Shown here piece after piece: positions 5,708 through 9,242 of a DNA stretch of 9,242 nucleotides. The stretch spans positions 1 through 9,242 of the forward strand of contig JBAXUY010000119.1 of assembly GCA_037129475.1 (NCBI GenBank). The letters run 5' to 3'. Numbering within the stretch: position 1 is the first letter of the stretch; every line of letters starts with the position of its first letter. Source of the stretch: RGVT01 sp037129475 (GTDB lineage Bacteria; Planctomycetota; Planctomycetia; Pirellulales; UBA1268). A program made the position numbers and the translations under genes. The notes below the pieces were generated by a model, which was not told where the DNA came from, made no database searches, and saw only the letters and a program-made list of their open reading frames with translations.

Positions 5708-6784
5708 ATGACGACGAATCGCTCCCTCGCCGACCCGCTGCCCGCCCGACCATCCGAAGCCCACGCGCTCGAAGTGGCCCGCGACCTGCCCGGGGAGCGG
5801 ATCGTGTGCACGACTGCTGGCCGTGGTCAGGCAGCGGCCGCACTCGCCTGTGAGCGGCCCGGGGCGGAGGTCACGGCATGGTTCCTCGACGAGCAGCAGC
5901 GTGAACGCGCGGTCGGTGAATGGGCCGTGTGCCCGCCGCGGCTCACAGCGCAGTGCACCGCTGACATGCCGCCCGGCCCCTACGATCTGGCCGTCGTGCC
6001 GCTCGCAAAAGACGCCGAGGCGGAGCTCTCCCGCGACATCCTCCAGGCGGCGCTTGTGAACCTCGCGATCGGTGGCCGGCTCGTCGCGGCGATCGACAAC
6101 CCGCGCGACACCTGGCTCCACGGACAGCTCGCCGAGACCGGCGAGACCGTGCGGGTGCGGCCTGCCCAGGGTGAAAAGCCGCATACGATCTGCTACGTGG
6201 TGGAAAAAACGCGGGAGCTTCGCAAGGTCCGCGACTTCTCCTGCGAGTTCGTGTTTCGCGACCGTGAGCGGCTCTTGAAGGCGGTGAGCCGGCCCGGCGT
6301 GTTTGCCCATCGGCGGATCGACCCCGGCGCCCGGCACCTGCTCAACGCCGTTGACGTCGCGCCCGACACACGCGTGCTCGACATCGGCTGCGGCTCCGGC
6401 TGCGTGGCGATCGGAATCGCGGCGCGTGATCCGAGCGTGCACGTGCATGCCTTCGACTCGTCCGCCCGGGCCGTGGAGTGCACGGCCCGCGGCGCCCTCC
6501 TCAATGGGCTCACCAACGTGTCGGTGGCCCTCGAGGCAGCCGGTTGCGTGCCCGACCCCGGCTCCTACGACCTGGCGCTCGCCAACCCGCCCTACTACTC
6601 CGACTTCCGCATCGCGCAGCTCTTTATCGACACTGCCTGGAAGGCGCTCGCCCCGGGAGGCACGCTGCTCATGGTCACGAAGCAGCCGAGCTGGTATCTG
6701 GAGCACCTCCCGCAGATGTGGCGCGATGTGGCCGAGGATCCGGTGAAGACCTATCACCTGATCGAAGCCCTCCGGCCATCGTGA
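5708..6784 (+). CDS. RsmC/RlmG-type two-domain RNA guanine methyltransferase
   Basis: The 358-residue protein is close in length to RsmC and RlmG, cytoplasmic enzymes that use S-adenosylmethionine to methylate N2 of a guanine in 16S or 23S rRNA. It has their architecture. A degenerate N-terminal Rossmann domain (about 20-170) lacks the glycine-rich SAM loop but keeps the YDLAVVPLAKD and NLAIGGRLVAAID strands. A linker RPGVFAHRRIDPGARHLL (195-212) matches the family's GVFS...D-G block. The catalytic MTS domain (about 215-355) has motif I VLDIGCGSG at 223-231, an acidic residue at Asp250, and motif IV NPPYYSDF at 293-300. Family members usually have NPPFH here; the Tyr-Tyr form makes the exact target uncertain, so no symbol is given. 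The ATG at 5708 was chosen because no in-frame alternative fits better. Its stop abuts the stop of the convergent gene. Confidence 0.85.
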   Translation: MTTNRSLADPLPARPSEAHALEVARDLPGERIVCTTAGRGQAAAALACERPGAEVTAWFLDEQQRERAVGEWAVCPPRLTAQCTADMPPGPYDLAVVPLAKDAEAELSRDILQAALVNLAIGGRLVAAIDNPRDTWLHGQLAETGETVRVRPAQGEKPHTICYVVEKTRELRKVRDFSCEFVFRDRERLLKAVSRPGVFAHRRIDPGARHLLNAVDVAPDTRVLDIGCGSGCVAIGIAARDPSVHVHAFDSSARAVECTARGALLNGLTNVSVALEAAGCVPDPGSYDLALANPPYYSDFRIAQLFIDTAWKALAPGGTLLMVTKQPSWYLEHLPQMWRDVAEDPVKTYHLIEALRPS

Positions 6785-7042
6785 TCACTTCAAATACTCG
6801 TTCGACCACGTGCTGAAGAGATCGCCGCGTTTCACGCGGGCGGCGTCTTCCTGCATCACGGCCGGCGTCCGGCGGATCACTCGCACCGTCTTGCGGCGAT
6901 GCTGGTAATACCGCGAGTGCGCCCGGGCCTCAGGGCCTGAGTTCCGCGGCGGAATGCTTGGCGGGCCCGGCGGCTGGGCCGCGACGGCCGCCGCCCAGAT
7001 CACGGTGCCGACGACTCCGGCGAGCACAGCCCGACCGCTCAT
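6785..7042 (-). CDS. small secreted protein coupled to the M16 pair
   Basis: This 85-residue protein matches no family I recognise. A signal peptide is clear: MSGR, a hydrophobic stretch at about 5-21, and likely cleavage after Ala-Ala at 21-22, leaving QPPGPPSIPP. The mature part (about 63 residues) is Pro-rich at first, then strongly basic (SRYYQHRRKTVRVIRR at 43-58), and ends in a mixed, probably helical segment with Trp79. The start ATG (7042-7040) overlaps the TGA of the upstream M16 gene as ATGA, and no Shine-Dalgarno site is seen, so translation is probably coupled. Signal peptide, overlap and tail without another use for the sequence support a real gene. It may be a substrate, inhibitor or accessory subunit of the protease; this is inference only. 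It is convergent with the methyltransferase gene, with zero bases between stops. Confidence 0.7.
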   Translation of the reverse strand: MSGRAVLAGVVGTVIWAAAVAAQPPGPPSIPPRNSGPEARAHSRYYQHRRKTVRVIRRTPAVMQEDAARVKRGDLFSTWSNEYLK

Positions 7043-8577
7043 GGCAGTGGCTCGAGCGTGAGGGGATCGCGGAGCGGCAGGTGCTTGACGGCGCCGCCGA
7101 AGAAGTCTTTCATCGTGGCCCGGCCCTGGAGGTCGCCCTTCGTGATCTCGTCCCAGTCGCCCACCACGAGGATCGCCATCTTCTCCGGGTCGAGGTGCTT
7201 CTTGGCCACGCGTTGCAGATCCTCGCGGGTCGTGGCCCGCACCTTGTCGCGAAACGTCTTCCAGAAGTCCGGCGGCCGCTTCGTCCACTCGTCGTTCACG
7301 AACACCCGTAGCATCGCAGGCTTGCTCTCGAACTGCCTCGGAAACGTCTCGATCGCGCTGGCCTTCGCGGTCTCGAGCTCCTCCTCCGTGACGAGGTCGT
7401 CGCGCACGCCCCGGATCTGATCGAGCACGATCTTCGTGGCCAGGGCCACCGTCGGATTCTTGCTTTCGAAGCCGGCCCGGAAGTCGCCGGGATAGGCGAC
7501 CTTGGGCACGAGCGTGGACCGTGCCGAGTAGGCGAGCCCCTCGTTGCTTCGCACCTGTTGCATGATCCGGCTGGTGAATCCGCCGGCGCCGAGGATGTCG
7601 TTCAAGAGCAGGAGCGGAATCGCGTCGGGATCGTCGCGCGTGATCGAGCGCATGCCGAGCACCACCTTCCCCTGGGGAATCTCCTTGGGCACGTGATACA
7701 GGCCCGGCTCGAGCACCGCCGTGGGGGCTTCTGGGTCCGGCGCCGCCGACCCGCGCTCCCAGCCCGAAAACGCCTTTTCGAGCTTGGCAAGCATGTCCCG
7801 CTCGTCGAAGTCGCCCGACACCGCCACGATCATGTTGCCGGGATGAAAGATCCGACGGTGCATCTCGGCAAGCCGCTCTTTCGAGATCGCCGCCACGGTC
7901 TTGTCGGTGGGCTCGGCCGACTCGAAGTGGCCCACGCCGTAGACGAGCCGCTTCCACTCGCGTGAGAGGATCGACGAGGCATCGTCGTTTCGCTGCTTCA
8001 GCCCCTCGATGGCCCGGGCCTTCGCGGTGTCGAGCCTGGCCTGGTCGAAGGCCGGCTCGCGCAGCATGCCGACGAACAGCGCGAGGCTCTCGTCGAAGTT
8101 GCTCTTCAGGCAGTTCATCGTCGCCGTGGTGAACGTCTCGCTCGCTGCCACGCCGACCTCCGTGGCGAGAAAGTCGAGCGTTTCGTCGAACTCGGCGGGC
8201 TGCTGCTGCTTCGTGCCACCTTCGCGCATCATGCGTGCGGTCATCGACGCGAGTGCCGGCACGTCCGCCGGATCGAGCGACGCGCCGCCCTTGAACGTGA
8301 TCGACACGGTCACGAGCGGAAACTCGTGCGACGGGGCGAGATACACGGCCGTGCCGTCGGGCAGCACGCGGCGAAACGACGCTGCCTCGGGGGGCGTGAA
8401 TGCGAGCGGCTTGAAGGCGAGCGTCTCGGGGCGGGCCGGGAGGCCCGACGCCGCGGCGGTGGACGCCTGGCCGCCAGAGCCCGCAGCCGGCGGGGCCGGC
8501 GACCGCTTCGGCGGCGAGAAGAGCAGCGCGGCGACGACGCCGAGGGCAAGGATGAGGGCGACGATGCGCAGGTTCAT
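7039..8577 (-). CDS. M16 peptidase homologue lacking HxxEH, membrane-anchored
   Basis: The 512-residue product has an N-terminal hydrophobic segment at 5-20, either a membrane anchor or an uncleaved signal, then a Pro/Ala/Gly-rich linker to about 50. Two M16 (insulinase/pitrilysin) domains follow. The first (about 65-275) has the family pattern RVLPDGTAVYLAPS...VSITFKGGASLDP, but where the zinc-binding HxxEH should stand (111-115) it reads SMTAR, so it cannot bind zinc there. The second (about 285-490) has GAGGFTSRIMQQVRSNEGLAYS, with the conserved Arg337 and Tyr350 that, in heterodimeric bacterial M16 enzymes, complete the active site of the HxxEH partner. It is probably the non-catalytic half of such an enzyme, facing the periplasm. 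The ATG at 8577 was chosen because it gives the hydrophobic N terminus directly; the open frame to 8763 overlaps the upstream gene. The upstream gap is 49 bases. Confidence 0.9.
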   Translation of the reverse strand: MNLRIVALILALGVVAALLFSPPKRSPAPPAAGSGGQASTAAASGLPARPETLAFKPLAFTPPEAASFRRVLPDGTAVYLAPSHEFPLVTVSITFKGGASLDPADVPALASMTARMMREGGTKQQQPAEFDETLDFLATEVGVAASETFTTATMNCLKSNFDESLALFVGMLREPAFDQARLDTAKARAIEGLKQRNDDASSILSREWKRLVYGVGHFESAEPTDKTVAAISKERLAEMHRRIFHPGNMIVAVSGDFDERDMLAKLEKAFSGWERGSAAPDPEAPTAVLEPGLYHVPKEIPQGKVVLGMRSITRDDPDAIPLLLLNDILGAGGFTSRIMQQVRSNEGLAYSARSTLVPKVAYPGDFRAGFESKNPTVALATKIVLDQIRGVRDDLVTEEELETAKASAIETFPRQFESKPAMLRVFVNDEWTKRPPDFWKTFRDKVRATTREDLQRVAKKHLDPEKMAILVVGDWDEITKGDLQGRATMKDFFGGAVKHLPLRDPLTLEPLP

Positions 8578-8626
8578 GACGGGGTTTTCCGGAGGAGCCG
8601 ACAGGCTGAAGCTTGACGTACGAAAT

Positions 8627-9242
8627 TCACTTGCGGCGGAAGGTGGCGACGCTGCGGTTTTGCGGGGTGAAATACTTGTTCGCCACCCGGCGGATATCGG
8701 CCGCGGTGACCGCCTCGTATTTCTTGGGGCCGTCGTTGATCTCGCGCCAATCGAGCAGGGCATCCGCGAATGCGAGTTGCACCAAGAGCGACATGTTGTT
8801 TTCGAGCCGTCGATAGTTGCCCGCGGCCACGCGGTTCTTCACCTTGCGGAGCTCCCGCTCCGGGAGGTCGGCCTGCTGAAGCTTGGCGAACTCCTCATAC
8901 CACGCCTGCTCGAGCTGCTCCGGCGTGGCGTCGCCACGCGTCTCGGCCTCGAACGCAAACAGCCCGGCGTATTTCCGGGTGTCGCTCATCGTGCGGGCGC
9001 TCGACGCGACCCCACGGCCCTCCACGAGCCCCTGATACAGCCGGCCCGTCCGCTCGTTCATCACTTCCGAAAGCATGTCGAGCGGATAACTGTCGACGTG
9101 GCCGGCCGGCACCGTGTGGTAGCGGATCTCGATCGCCGGTGGAAAGTCGCCCTCGGCGTTCATCCGCTGCTCGGCCAGCTGTTCGACCTCGAGGGTCACC
9201 ACGGGTGGCGGCTTCTTCGTGCCGGCGTCGAGCCGTGAAAAG
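8627..9242 (-). CDS. M16 peptidase, C-terminal part (runs off the window)
   Basis: About 204 C-terminal codons are visible, and the frame is open through base 9242, so the start lies outside. This is the second M16 domain. VTLEVEQ is followed by IEIRYHTVPAGHVDSYPLDMLSEVM (the family's strand-helix start), NERTGRLYQGLVEGRGVASS and a long helical tail ending KYFTPQNRSVATFRRK. At the position where M16 second domains usually have the GLAYS tyrosine it reads GVASS, so the Tyr of the Arg/Tyr pair is missing. This suggests it is the HxxEH-bearing catalytic member of a pair whose Arg/Tyr comes from the neighbour at 7039-8577. The HxxEH region lies beyond the window and cannot be checked. A GTG at 9202 is in frame but internal to the domain and is not the start. 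Confidence 0.88.
   Translation of the reverse strand, partial: FSRLDAGTKKPPPVVTLEVEQLAEQRMNAEGDFPPAIEIRYHTVPAGHVDSYPLDMLSEVMNERTGRLYQGLVEGRGVASSARTMSDTRKYAGLFAFEAETRGDATPEQLEQAWYEEFAKLQQADLPERELRKVKNRVAAGNYRRLENNMSLLVQLAFADALLDWREINDGPKKYEAVTAADIRRVANKYFTPQNRSVATFRRK

Noticed and set aside
3933..5843. 636-codon open frame on the minus strand
   Set aside because: It lies opposite the YHYH and EF-hand genes, both of which show signal peptides and family motifs. The translation is Arg/Gly/Val-rich without recognisable domains, typical of an antisense frame in GC-rich coding DNA.
8009..9238. 409-codon open frame on the plus strand
   Set aside because: It spans the antisense of two M16 genes and the gap between them, and the translation shows no family pattern. 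The M16 reading is supported by clear motifs.

Overview
GC-rich bacterial chromosomal window, probably from a planctomycete. The assignment is an inference. It rests on a YHYH-domain secreted protein beside a secreted Gly/Pro-rich EF-hand protein, on families of near-perfect intergenic palindromes, and on genes that mostly lack strong Shine-Dalgarno sites. I see no CRISPR array, insertion sequence, prophage gene or replication origin.

Layout. Positions 1-112 hold an array of palindromic repeats, followed by a tRNA-Pro(UGG) gene (142-214) and a small exported DUF2147-like protein (253-720, +). Convergent to that is a CrcB/Fluc fluoride channel gene (755-1132, -), divergent from the next block. 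The + strand then carries a polyamine pair: homospermidine synthase (1222-2655) and a fold-type-III ornithine decarboxylase (2743-3876). Together they could convert ornithine to putrescine and then to sym-homospermidine. A hairpin that could mask the ribosome binding site precedes the first gene. A 19-bp perfect inverted repeat lies in the leader of the second.

A second cluster of palindromes (3873-3964) follows, starting at the decarboxylase stop codon. Next come the YHYH protein (4011-5168, +) and the EF-hand protein (5235-5660, +). Both are preceded by closely similar AAC-N16/17-CGTT elements that look like an extracytoplasmic-function (ECF) sigma promoter. A two-domain RsmC/RlmG-type RNA methyltransferase (5708-6784, +) follows.

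The right end is a minus-strand operon. A partial M16 peptidase (8627 to beyond the window edge) is upstream of a membrane-anchored M16 homologue (7039-8577) that has lost the HxxEH zinc motif but keeps the C-terminal Arg/Tyr pair. The partner lacks that Tyr, so the two look like complementary halves of a heteromeric protease. The last gene (6785-7042) is an 85-residue secreted protein coupled to the M16 gene by an ATGA overlap. It is convergent with the methyltransferase, with no bases between the two stop codons.

Nothing here is clearly a new system. The best leads are the shared promoter element in front of the YHYH and EF-hand genes, the small protein coupled to the M16 pair, and the structured leaders of the two polyamine genes.
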